This document shows positions 8,516 through 16,179 of a DNA stretch of 64,000 nt, piece after piece; within the stretch, counting starts at the first letter, position 1; every line of letters begins with the position of its first letter. The notes under the pieces are model-generated. The model had not been told where the DNA came from and did no database searches. It was given only the letters and a program-made list of their open reading frames with translations. The DNA is from Foetidibacter luteolus. GTDB lineage: Bacteria; Bacteroidota; Bacteroidia; Chitinophagales; Chitinophagaceae. The DNA is taken from assembly GCF_009650435.1 (NCBI RefSeq), contig NZ_VVIP01000040.1, positions 1-64,000 of the forward strand, read 5' to 3'. Both the position numbers and the translations under genes were made by a program.

Positions 8516-8615
8516 CGGAATTTGGCAGGGGGAAGATAGATGGTGAGTTATGGGCTGTGAGCAGTGAGCTTAGCGTATGAAAAGTGAAGGCAATGGTTGT
8601 TGTGCCGGGAATTAT

Positions 8616-8707
8616 ACCAGGGCTGAAAAGCCGAATAGCGGACAGAACGCAGAAGAGTGCGACGCAAGTAAAGCCTCATACATGTTCCTGATGCCGGGTA
8701 CATAAAA
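8616..8707 (-). repeat. Family A dispersed repeat, copy 3
   Basis: Inverted copy, from ACCAGGGCTGAAAAGC through GAGTGCGACGCAAG to the TGCCGGGTACAT end. It lies between two divergent genes. Confidence 0.65.
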
Positions 8708-8808
8708 AACACTTCAACAACAACGTGTGGCCTTTTCACAGGGCCGCCATATAAAACCGGTACCTGGTAACAGGCAACCGGCAACAGTTAAAAAACTATA
8801 ACTAAAAT

Positions 8809-10065
8809 ATGGCTGATATTTTCGAAAGACTTATCCAGAACTATGGCCCTATTGGCCAGCACCGTGAAAGAGCACATGGCTATTTTGCTTTTCCCAAACT
8901 GGAAGGCGAAATAGGCAGCCGCATGAAATTTCGGGGAAAAGATGTGGTAGTGTGGAGCCTGAACAATTACCTGGGCCTGGCCAACCACCCCGATATACGT
9001 AAAGTTGACGGTGAAGCGAGTGTGCAGTACGGCCTTGCCAGCCCGATGGGCGCAAGGATGATGAGTGGTAATACCAACCATCATGAACAACTGGAAAAAG
9101 AGCTGGCCGAGTTTGAACAAAAGGAAGATGCCATACTGCTTAACTACGGCTACCAGGGTATAATGAGCGCCATCGATGCGCTTTGCGGCAGGCACGATGT
9201 AATTGTTTACGACGCCGAAAGCCATGCCTGCATTATTGACGGCCTGCGCCTGCACCCCGGCCACCGTTATGTATTTAAGCACAACGATATTGCCGACTTT
9301 GACAAACAACTGGAGCGGGCCACCGCTTTAATTGATAAACAGGGCAGGGGTGGCATACTGGTAATTACCGAAGGTGTGTTTGGTATGGCAGGAGACCAGG
9401 GTATACTGAAAGAAATTATAGCGTTGAAAAGCAAATACCAGTTTAGGCTGCTGGCAGATGATGCGCATGGTTTTGGTACTCTTGGCGAAACAGGCATGGG
9501 CGCCGGAGAAGCACAGGGCTGCCAGGATGGTATTGACCTTTATTTTTCAACCTTTGCCAAATCCATGGCTTCTATAGGTGCTTTTCTTGCCGGCCCTAAA
9601 GTGATTATAGACTACATAAGGTACAACATACGCTCACAAATTTTTGCCAAGAGCCTGCCCATGCCAATTGTGCTGGGCAACCTTAAACGTTTGCAAATGC
9701 TGCGCACCATGCCGGAACTCAGGGAAAAACTATGGCACAACGCTCTGCGGCTGCAACAAGGCTTAAAAGACAATGGTTTTGACATTGGTAAAACCAACAC
9801 CATGGTTACCCCGGTTTATATGAAGGGCGGAGTTGAAGAAGCCACGGCTATGGTAATGGACCTGAGGGAAAATTATGGCATATTCTGCTCCATAGTAGTG
9901 TACCCGGTAATACCCAGGGGACATATTATTTACAGGCTGATACCTACCGCGGCGCATACAGATGCTGATATTGATGCTACCATTAAAGCCTTTAGCGAGA
10001 CCAAAGCCAAGCTGGATGCCGGCGCCTACAAGGTAGAGGCAATACCCGATATGGCAGAAGCGTAG
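8809..10065 (+). CDS. spt: Serine palmitoyltransferase (alpha-oxoamine synthase)
   Basis: 418 residues of the alpha-oxoamine synthase family, fold-type I PLP enzymes that join an amino acid to an acyl-CoA. WSLNNYLGLANHP, MGARMMSGNTNHHEQLE, ADDAHGFGTLGETG and the PLP lysine in STFAKSMAS are in family order. The N-terminus and the TFAKS motif fit the bacterial serine palmitoyltransferases of sphingolipid-making Bacteroidota better than KBL or BioF. Expected reaction: serine plus palmitoyl-CoA to 3-ketodihydrosphingosine, the first step of sphingolipid synthesis. A terminator follows about 50 bases downstream and no other sphingolipid gene is adjacent. Confidence 0.83.
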   Translation: MADIFERLIQNYGPIGQHRERAHGYFAFPKLEGEIGSRMKFRGKDVVVWSLNNYLGLANHPDIRKVDGEASVQYGLASPMGARMMSGNTNHHEQLEKELAEFEQKEDAILLNYGYQGIMSAIDALCGRHDVIVYDAESHACIIDGLRLHPGHRYVFKHNDIADFDKQLERATALIDKQGRGGILVITEGVFGMAGDQGILKEIIALKSKYQFRLLADDAHGFGTLGETGMGAGEAQGCQDGIDLYFSTFAKSMASIGAFLAGPKVIIDYIRYNIRSQIFAKSLPMPIVLGNLKRLQMLRTMPELREKLWHNALRLQQGLKDNGFDIGKTNTMVTPVYMKGGVEEATAMVMDLRENYGIFCSIVVYPVIPRGHIIYRLIPTAAHTDADIDATIKAFSETKAKLDAGAYKVEAIPDMAEA

Positions 10066-10115
10066 CAGGTTGCTGGTAACTCGTTTGTTTTAGTGCCGCT
10101 TCGTATAGTTTATTC

Positions 10116-10143
10116 AGGGCCTTCCTTGCAGGAGGGCCTTTTT
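10116..10143 (+). terminator. Rho-independent terminator after serine palmitoyltransferase
   Basis: A 9-bp stem (10118-10126 with 10130-10138, three-base loop) is followed by five T residues at 10139-10143. Confidence 0.8.
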
Positions 10144-10308
10144 GTTGCTGGTAGCTGGCAGCTTTAGGGCGGCAGCAAACTTTATTAACCAACTTTTCAT
10201 CGCTGTAATCATGTCACCTTTTTACGCGTCAACAAACCGGTAACTCTCACTTGCAAGCAGGAATTAAATAACTTATCTTGTTGTTGAAACAATCTAAAAC
10301 TACCTTCT

Positions 10309-11151
10309 ATGGGAATCCTTCTGCAAATTGGCGACATCACTGCCGAAACAACTTCGTTTGCTTACAAGATTAAAGACATGGCTATTGAATACGCACCCAA
10401 AGTACTGGGGGCTATTGTAGTTTACATTATTGGTTCGTGGCTTATTGGTAAGCTGGCAAAGCTTATGCAAAAAGCCATGATGCGCAGGAATTACGACCCA
10501 TCGCTGCAAACCTTCCTGTATTCGCTGGTAAAAGCTTTGTTTACCATTTTGTTGCTGCTTACCATATTTGGTATGCTGGGCGTAAACCTTATTGCTTTCA
10601 GCGCCCTGCTTGCCGGTATGGGCATAGCTATTGGCGGCGCCCTCAATGGCTCGCTGGGTAATTTTGCCGGCGGTGTAATGATGTTGATTTTTAAGCCATT
10701 TAAAGTAGGCGACCTGGTTGAAGCGCAGGGGCAAACGGGCACTGTAAAAGAACTGGGCATTTTTAACACCATATTGCTATCGCCCGATAACAAAACTGTG
10801 ATACTGCCAAACGGGCCGGTATCTACAGGTACCATTATAAACTATACCGCCAGCGGCAGCCTGCGGGTAGATATTACTATGGCCATTGCACCCGACCAGG
10901 ACATTGACAACGCCAGGCTTACCGCTATAGATGCCATGCTAAAGCTGCCTAAAGTAATAAAAACACCAGAGCCCGGCGTAACGGTAACCAAGGTTGGCGA
11001 TGGCATGACAACGCTGGCCATTCGCCCTTATGCCAAACAGGAAGATTACTGGGATGTATTTTTTGGTGCGCAGGAAGTAGTTAAAAAAGCCTGGGATGCA
11101 GCCGGCATACAAGGCCCCACACCGCACAGGGTAATCATTACTAAATCATAG
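10309..11151 (+). CDS. Small mechanosensitive channel, MscS family
   Basis: 280 residues in the inner membrane. Three predicted transmembrane helices come first (VLGAIVVYIIGSWLIG, TILLLLTIFGML, then the pore helix). The pore-lining helix is Gly/Ala-rich (LLAGMGIAIGGALNGSLGNFA), as in MscS TM3, followed by GGVMMLIFKPFKVGD and the beta domain (VILPNG). Length matches E. coli MscS (286). Role: tension-gated release of solutes on osmotic downshock. A terminator lies 23 bases beyond the stop. Confidence 0.9.
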   Translation: MGILLQIGDITAETTSFAYKIKDMAIEYAPKVLGAIVVYIIGSWLIGKLAKLMQKAMMRRNYDPSLQTFLYSLVKALFTILLLLTIFGMLGVNLIAFSALLAGMGIAIGGALNGSLGNFAGGVMMLIFKPFKVGDLVEAQGQTGTVKELGIFNTILLSPDNKTVILPNGPVSTGTIINYTASGSLRVDITMAIAPDQDIDNARLTAIDAMLKLPKVIKTPEPGVTVTKVGDGMTTLAIRPYAKQEDYWDVFFGAQEVVKKAWDAAGIQGPTPHRVIITKS

Positions 11152-11173
11152 GTTAATATGTATTGAAATTGTA

Positions 11174-11204
11174 AAGCCTGCCGCTTTAAAGTGGCGGGCT
11201 TTTT
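11174..11204 (+). terminator. Rho-independent terminator after the MscS gene
   Basis: An 11-bp stem with two G-U pairs (11174-11184 with 11191-11201) and loop TTTAAA runs into a short T tract. Confidence 0.78.
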
Positions 11205-11248
11205 ATGTTTGGCAGAGTTGTATTTGTTTAGGTTACCAGGAATGAGTT

Positions 11249-11283
11249 TACATCGTACATCCCACATCTAACACCTTACATAT
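11249..11283 (-). repeat. Family D GATGT-type repeat
   Basis: CATCGTACATCCCACATC is an inverted relative of the cluster at 1-175. It precedes a small membrane-protein gene. Confidence 0.45.
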
Positions 11284-11307
11284 TACAAGCAGCATTAGCT
11301 TTGAGGC

Positions 11308-11565
11308 ATGAAATACTTGAAGAAGATAACGCCGTTTGCGCTGCTGTTCCTGGCTGCAGTAACCGGTTTTATTTATTTAGCTGTATTTACCCATGTTCCC
11401 GGAGAAGCGAAGGGAATAATGGGTCTGGGATTATTGATACTGGCGATAGCAGCTTTATGTGTTGATGTGCTGCTGAGATTGATATTTAGAGAAAAAGTGC
11501 ACTATATATGGATTGGAGAAGCGGCCATCTTCGTTATTTTCGTTTACATACTTATCATTACTTAA
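11308..11565 (+). CDS. Small membrane protein, unknown function
   Basis: 85 residues with three hydrophobic helices (ITPFALLFLAAVTGFIYLAV, GIMGLGLLILAIAAL, WIGEAAIFVIFVYILI) and almost no soluble part. A TAGCTTTG box (TAnnTTTG) ends five bases before the ATG, which would give a nearly leaderless message if used. The VOC gene starts nine bases after its stop, so the two are probably one transcript. No family was recognised. Confidence 0.6.
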   Translation: MKYLKKITPFALLFLAAVTGFIYLAVFTHVPGEAKGIMGLGLLILAIAALCVDVLLRLIFREKVHYIWIGEAAIFVIFVYILIIT

Positions 11566-11574
11566 TTAAGCCTG

Positions 11575-11964
11575 ATGCATATAGAACACATTGCCATTTA
11601 TTGCGCTGACCTGGAAAAGATGAAAGATTTTTACGTCACTTATTTTGGGGGCAAGGCTGGTGAGAAATACCACAACCCTGTAAAAAAATTCACCTCTTAC
11701 TTCATCAGCTTTTCCGGTGGCTGCCGTTTAGAGCTGATGCATAAGCCGCACCTGGCAGATAATATGAATGAACTGCTGGATGAATACAGGGGGCTGGTAC
11801 ACTTCGCTATTTCCGTAGGCAGTAAAGAGCAGGTGGATGCACTTACAGAACGTTTAAGGCAGGATGGCTATGCCGTTAAAGGAGAGCCCAGGACTACCGG
11901 CGACGGGTATTACGAAAGCGTGGTAGCAGACCCTGAATACAACCGTATTGAAATAACGGAATAG
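11575..11964 (+). CDS. VOC family (glyoxalase/dioxygenase fold) protein
   Basis: 129 residues covering a vicinal-oxygen-chelate fold: IEHIAIYCADLEKMKDFYVTYF at the start (split by the metal-side His), RLELMHKP in the middle, VHFAISVGSKEQVD, and a C-terminal DPEYNRIEI close to the DPDGN-IEI motif with its metal-ligand Glu. Such proteins are metal-dependent lyases, isomerases, dioxygenases or drug-binding proteins. The substrate is not deducible. Confidence 0.8.
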   Translation: MHIEHIAIYCADLEKMKDFYVTYFGGKAGEKYHNPVKKFTSYFISFSGGCRLELMHKPHLADNMNELLDEYRGLVHFAISVGSKEQVDALTERLRQDGYAVKGEPRTTGDGYYESVVADPEYNRIEITE

Positions 11965-12019
11965 AGATGTTGCCGTATTATTTATAGTTTCAGGATAATC
12001 GAAAAAATCAGATAAAATA

Positions 12020-13066
12020 GTGGTTCAATTTATTATAAAAAGAATGCTTTATGGACTGCTGGTGCTGGCGGGCGTTATTGTGCTGGTATTCCTTTTGTTT
12101 ATCGGCTTCGGCGATCCTGTGCGGCTGGTTATCGGGCAGACCGGCGACAAAGCCACCATTGAAAACATCAGAAAAGAACTGGCCTTGGATAAACCCAAAT
12201 GGCAACAATTTTTGCTGTACCTCAAGGATGTATCTCCTGTATCATTTCATAGTAAAGAAGAAATAGCATCCAAACAACTGAAAGGCATTTTCATTGGTGG
12301 AGATACAAAATTCGCAATAAAGCTGCCTTACCTGCGCCGCTCTTATCAAACAAAAAAAAATGTATCCGAAGTGTTGATGGAAGCATTGCCCGGTACACTC
12401 GTCCTGACATCGGCAGCAATGTTTATTGCTGTGCTTATTGGCATACCGTTGGGTGTACTGGCGGCCGTAAAGCAGCACAGCATTTGGGACACTTCCTCCA
12501 TATTCGCCAGCGTGCTGGGCATATCGGCCCCATCATTTTTTGTGGGTATCATCATGGCTTATTTGTTTGGATTTGTGGTAAGCGGTTATACAGGCCTGCA
12601 CATGACGGGCAGCCTTTACGAAGTGGACCCTTTCAATGGCCGCCAGTTGCAACTGCAAAATTTAATATTGCCTGCGCTTACACTGGGCATAAGGCCATTG
12701 GCCATTATAACACAGCTAACCCGCAGCGCCATGCTGGATGTGCTTGACCAGGATTATATACGCACCGCTTATGCCAAAGGCTTAACTGCTAAAAGAATAA
12801 TATGGAAGCATGCGCTGCGCAATGCCCTTAACCCGGTTATAACCGCCGTTACAGGCTGGTTTGCAGAGCTGCTGGCAGGGGCTTTTTTTGTAGAATATAT
12901 TTTTGGGTGGAAAGGTATTGGCAAAGTGACAGTAGATGCTTTGGAAAAATTAGACTTTCCTGTGGTAATGGGTAGCGTGTTGTTAACAGCTTTGTTTTTT
13001 GTATTTGTAAATCTCTTGGCAGATGTATTGTACAGGGTGGTTGATCCCCGTGTTAAACCGGCATAA
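12020..13066 (+). CDS. Oligopeptide/dipeptide ABC transporter permease, DppB type
   Basis: 348 residues, six hydrophobic helices. The N-terminus is DppB-like (IIKRMLYGLLVLAGVIVLVF) and the cytoplasmic EAA loop is well conserved (YIRTAYAKGL, then KHALRNALNPVI). Between helices 1 and 2 is a long soluble insert (about residues 40-110) typical of Bacteroidota members. The frame opens with GTG at 12020; the next in-frame ATG, at 12044, would drop part of the conserved VQFIIKRM segment. No DppC permease, ATPase or binding protein is adjacent, so partners must be encoded elsewhere if the gene is functional. Confidence 0.83.
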   Translation: MVQFIIKRMLYGLLVLAGVIVLVFLLFIGFGDPVRLVIGQTGDKATIENIRKELALDKPKWQQFLLYLKDVSPVSFHSKEEIASKQLKGIFIGGDTKFAIKLPYLRRSYQTKKNVSEVLMEALPGTLVLTSAAMFIAVLIGIPLGVLAAVKQHSIWDTSSIFASVLGISAPSFFVGIIMAYLFGFVVSGYTGLHMTGSLYEVDPFNGRQLQLQNLILPALTLGIRPLAIITQLTRSAMLDVLDQDYIRTAYAKGLTAKRIIWKHALRNALNPVITAVTGWFAELLAGAFFVEYIFGWKGIGKVTVDALEKLDFPVVMGSVLLTALFFVFVNLLADVLYRVVDPRVKPA

Positions 13067-13168
13067 ACAGCTACATAATTTTATTGTTAAAATGATATAA
13101 TCAAAGTGCTTTTGTTTAATTGTATCATAAGTTTCGTAACTTAACTATACACATTAAAATTAATTCCT

Positions 13169-13630
13169 ATGCGCACCGTAAAGCATATCCTTGACAACAA
13201 GGGTCCCCACTTTAATTACATTGATGCTGACGCGACTGTGCTGGAATCACTCTCCTTAATGCAATGCAATAACCTCAGCTATGTTATTGTAATGGAAAAC
13301 GGAAATTATGCCGGCATCCTCTCTGAAAGGGATTATGCCCGTAAAGTGATTCTTCAGAACAGGAACTCCACATCAACCAGGGTAAAAGAAATCATGACCA
13401 ACGATTTACCGGTTCTTGATGCATCCACTACCGTTGAAAAAGCCATGATTATGATGAATGGCTGTAAGAGCAGGTACCTGCCTGTGTTTCAGGATTTTGA
13501 TTTTATTGGCGTAATAACTATTCACGATCTTATGCGTGAAGCGATGAGAGACAAAGACCTTAAAAATGTTGCAGACGGCGTAATTACTCAAACAGATACT
13601 TCTGGCGAATACATGCACTACTGGATTTAG
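13169..13630 (+). CDS. CBS-domain protein
   Basis: 153 residues consisting of two CBS motifs back to back: residues about 15-75 (ESLSLMQCNNLSYVIVMENG, split at the core, then GILSERDYARKV) and about 85-140 (LDASTTVEKAMIMM, YLPVFQD, GVITIHDLMREAM). Paired CBS motifs form a Bateman module that senses adenine nucleotides or related ligands. No enzymatic domain is attached. Its stop codon overlaps the stop of the convergent DUF721 gene by a few bases. Confidence 0.86.
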   Translation: MRTVKHILDNKGPHFNYIDADATVLESLSLMQCNNLSYVIVMENGNYAGILSERDYARKVILQNRNSTSTRVKEIMTNDLPVLDASTTVEKAMIMMNGCKSRYLPVFQDFDFIGVITIHDLMREAMRDKDLKNVADGVITQTDTSGEYMHYWI

Positions 13631-13911
13631 CGTATAACGACTTCCGTAATTACTCTTTCACCCATAGCCTCGTTAACTCTCTCAATAATCTTATTCTTCT
13701 GGTACAACAGTTCCTGTTTTAACGGGCCTGCAGCGGTTTGTATAAAAAGTGTTTGGTTAACAATCTGTATTTTATCTGTGTACTTGGCAATGGTTTTGCC
13801 CATCAGTTCTTCCCACACGGTTTCTATTTGTACAGCACGCACGCCATTCTTTATCGAAGTGCTTTTATTCAAAAATGTTTTTATCGCGTCGCCAATATGC
13901 AGTTGAGCCAT
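13627..13911 (-). CDS. DUF721 family protein (DciA-like)
   Basis: 94 residues: MAQLHIGDAIKTFLNKS, VETVWEELMGK-type segment (here QIETVWEELMGKTIAKYT) and LKQELLYQKNKIIERVNE. This is the DUF721 pattern of short nucleic-acid-associated proteins related to DciA, the replicative-helicase operator. The upstream in-frame codon at 13950 adds 13 residues outside the conserved domain, so ATG at 13911 is preferred. Convergent with the CBS-domain gene. The replication role is inferred from family resemblance only. Confidence 0.75.
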   Translation of the reverse strand: MAQLHIGDAIKTFLNKSTSIKNGVRAVQIETVWEELMGKTIAKYTDKIQIVNQTLFIQTAAGPLKQELLYQKNKIIERVNEAMGERVITEVVIR

Positions 13912-13971
13912 ATTGTAAAAGTAGCTATATGTGCGTTGCCCGTAAAGCATAGTGCAAAAAATGTGGAGTTA

Positions 13972-14138
13972 TTTTTATGGCCCCGGCAGCGGGAACACCC
14001 CCATCCCTTGAAGGCGAATTTAGCTTTTGGATGATGAAAATTTTTTTATGGGCCCGGCAGCAGGAACTACTATGGGGCTTTACTTGCGTCGCACTCTTGT
14101 GCGGTTGGATTCGCTACGCAGCTTTTTAGCCCGGGTAG
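13972..14138 (+). repeat. Composite C+A repeat, left arm of an inverted pair
   Basis: A family A variant (13972-14040: GCCCCGGCAGCGGGAACA leading into TGAAGGCGAATTTAGC) is joined to a full family A copy (14044-14138). The same two units occur inverted and in mirror order at 16012-16177, so the GH9 gene lies between inverted arms of about 165 bp. Confidence 0.8.
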
Positions 14139-14152
14139 CTTGCATTTACCCA

Positions 14153-15925
14153 TCATTCAGCATTCGCGGATAACGAATGTTGCAGGGCCTCCATCGCATT
14201 GGCCAGGTACACCAGCGGGGCGTTCCAGTTAATAGCTATTTCGTTGCTGGCATAAGAGCAGTCTGTATCGCTGTAAGCGGTCTCCGGTTCTGTAAAAGCA
14301 TAGCTGCATTTATCCTGCATGCCGGGGTTGGGGCCGCCGGCCAGCAGCCCGGGTACCGGTTCATCAATACCATCGGCTATGGAGGGGCGGTGGTGTGGGT
14401 GCATGGTGCTTTTGCTGCCCAGCCCGGTTACAAAGCAATAACCCGTAGCATTGCGGCCAAGTATATAATCAAGGTTGGTTAATGCCGCATGCAGGTACTT
14501 GCTGTTTTGGGTGATAAGCCATGCATTTACCAGGGCAATGCCCTGGTTGGCTGCATTGCTGTTGCTGCCCCAGTTAAAGTCCCGGCTACTGCCGCCCATG
14601 GCTGTTTTAAAAGCGGATGGTGCAATGTGCTGCAAATATCCGTCTGCAAAAGTTGTTAGTTGCCGCCTGATGATGGCAATGTCATTTGTATGTGATGTAA
14701 GAACTGCACTATGCCTGCTTAAAGAATAACAACCCAGCAGGTAAACATTGCTCCAGGTGGGCAGGGATAAAGTTGGGGCCTGCTTCTTTTTAGCTACGGT
14801 ATAATATTGTTCGGCGCCGGTAGATATATACAACTCGCAGGCTGCCCAAAACCATTCATCAGTAAAGCGGCGGTCGCCATACCCGCCAGTGGATATTTTA
14901 GGCTCGTAAAGTTGGTTAATACTGTCCTGGTTGTATGCCAGTGAAGGATATTGTAAAGCCCATTGCCAGGCATATTGAGAAGCTTTAAGGCAACTGTCTG
15001 CAAGGCCGGGTAATTGAGTGCTGAACTTTTTAAGTATCCGTGCAGCCTGCGCTGTTACGGCTGCAAAGTCAAGCGTAGCGGCCGTGCCTTTTTGTACCAC
15101 ATAGCGGGGCAGTGTAGTAACGCCGGGCATCACCATACCGTCAAATGCCGCGTTGGTACACTTATTATATACGCCGCCGTCATCGGCATCCTGCATCGTA
15201 AGCATCCAGCGCAAATTGTAAATTATTTCGTTGAGTATATCCGGTAGCTGGTCGTTGCTGCCGTGTATGTTGGTATGTAGTGTATCAAAATATGCAGGAA
15301 AATCTTCATAAGCGGATAGCAATGTGCCCATGGTAATGCCGGAATTAACAATGTACTTGTTGTAGTCTCCTGCATCATACCAGCCGCCCGGTGAAGAAAT
15401 CTTTGTACCTGCGGGTTTCTTTGCTGTTGCCGCGGAAGGATGGATAAGCACTTCCGTATCCGGGTGGCCGGCAGGCCTTGCCCACTTGCCGGCATAAGCA
15501 GCCTCCAGCGGCATGGATACCCGCTGGTAATAAAAGCCCTTTAGCGATGAAACGGCGGCATCACGCAATACATTGTTCTTTATTTTGAAGTTGTAGGAAT
15601 AGCCTATACCGGGCACAAAAATTTTATAATTGCCTGGCTTATGCAGCACGGAAAAATCAGCAGCTTGTGTACTGATGGATGAATTGGCTGATTTAACCGG
15701 TGCGCTGGTTTCGCCGCTAAAAGCCGTATCAGAAGACAGTACATCCAGCACATAAAAACGGCTGGCATCCCGGCCTGTTATGATGGCTATCTTTGGTGCG
15801 GAAGGGTAGAAGCCCAACTGGTTTAGCCTGATGTTTTCTGTGCCTGTTTGCGCATTTGCAATGGAGAACAGGCTGCCAGTGATTGCTGCAAATAAAAGGG
15901 TGCATTTCATTGGTGTTAACTGCAA
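14153..15925 (-). CDS. Glycoside hydrolase family 9 enzyme (endoglucanase/cellulase-like)
   Basis: 590 residues, exported (signal peptide MKCTLLFAAITGSLFSIANAQ; the ATG at 15910 is an alternative start). An N-terminal Ig-like domain (about 27-115: IRLNQLGFYPSAPKIAII, YNFKI) precedes the (alpha/alpha)6 catalytic domain. Key elements: GGWYDAGDYNKY with the nucleophilic-water aspartates, a HPHHRPS motif near the C-terminus, and the catalytic acid Glu in NEIAINWNAPL. These are diagnostic for GH9, most of which cut cellulose or related beta-1,4-glucans. No SusC/SusD pair or other glycosidase is adjacent. The gene is flanked on both sides by inverted composite repeats. Confidence 0.9.
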   Translation of the reverse strand: MQLTPMKCTLLFAAITGSLFSIANAQTGTENIRLNQLGFYPSAPKIAIITGRDASRFYVLDVLSSDTAFSGETSAPVKSANSSISTQAADFSVLHKPGNYKIFVPGIGYSYNFKIKNNVLRDAAVSSLKGFYYQRVSMPLEAAYAGKWARPAGHPDTEVLIHPSAATAKKPAGTKISSPGGWYDAGDYNKYIVNSGITMGTLLSAYEDFPAYFDTLHTNIHGSNDQLPDILNEIIYNLRWMLTMQDADDGGVYNKCTNAAFDGMVMPGVTTLPRYVVQKGTAATLDFAAVTAQAARILKKFSTQLPGLADSCLKASQYAWQWALQYPSLAYNQDSINQLYEPKISTGGYGDRRFTDEWFWAACELYISTGAEQYYTVAKKKQAPTLSLPTWSNVYLLGCYSLSRHSAVLTSHTNDIAIIRRQLTTFADGYLQHIAPSAFKTAMGGSSRDFNWGSNSNAANQGIALVNAWLITQNSKYLHAALTNLDYILGRNATGYCFVTGLGSKSTMHPHHRPSIADGIDEPVPGLLAGGPNPGMQDKCSYAFTEPETAYSDTDCSYASNEIAINWNAPLVYLANAMEALQHSLSANAE

Positions 15926-16011
15926 GGTTTAATCGTGAAAATGATAGAAAAACCAACATTACTTTAAGCACTCAAAAAGTTTCTGGCGCCGGAGGCGGGA
16001 GAAACACATAC

Positions 16012-16177
16012 TACCAGGGCTGAAAAGCTGCGTAGCGAATCCAACCGTACAAGAGTGCGACGCAAGTAAAGCCCCATAATAGTTCCCGCTGCCGGGCTCA
16101 TTAAAATGCTTTCATTATGTAAAAGCTAAACTCCCCTTCAGGGGGATGGGGTGTTCCTGCTGACGGGCCCATAAAAA
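16012..16177 (-). repeat. Composite A+C repeat, right arm of an inverted pair
   Basis: Family A (16012-16102) followed by its variant (16103-16177), both inverted relative to 13972-14138. The A parts of the two arms share long identical stretches such as GGGGCTTTACTTGCGTCGCA and are closer to each other than to other copies in the window. The arm ends just before the stop codon of the Fe-S protein gene. Confidence 0.8.
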
Positions 16178-16179
16178 AC

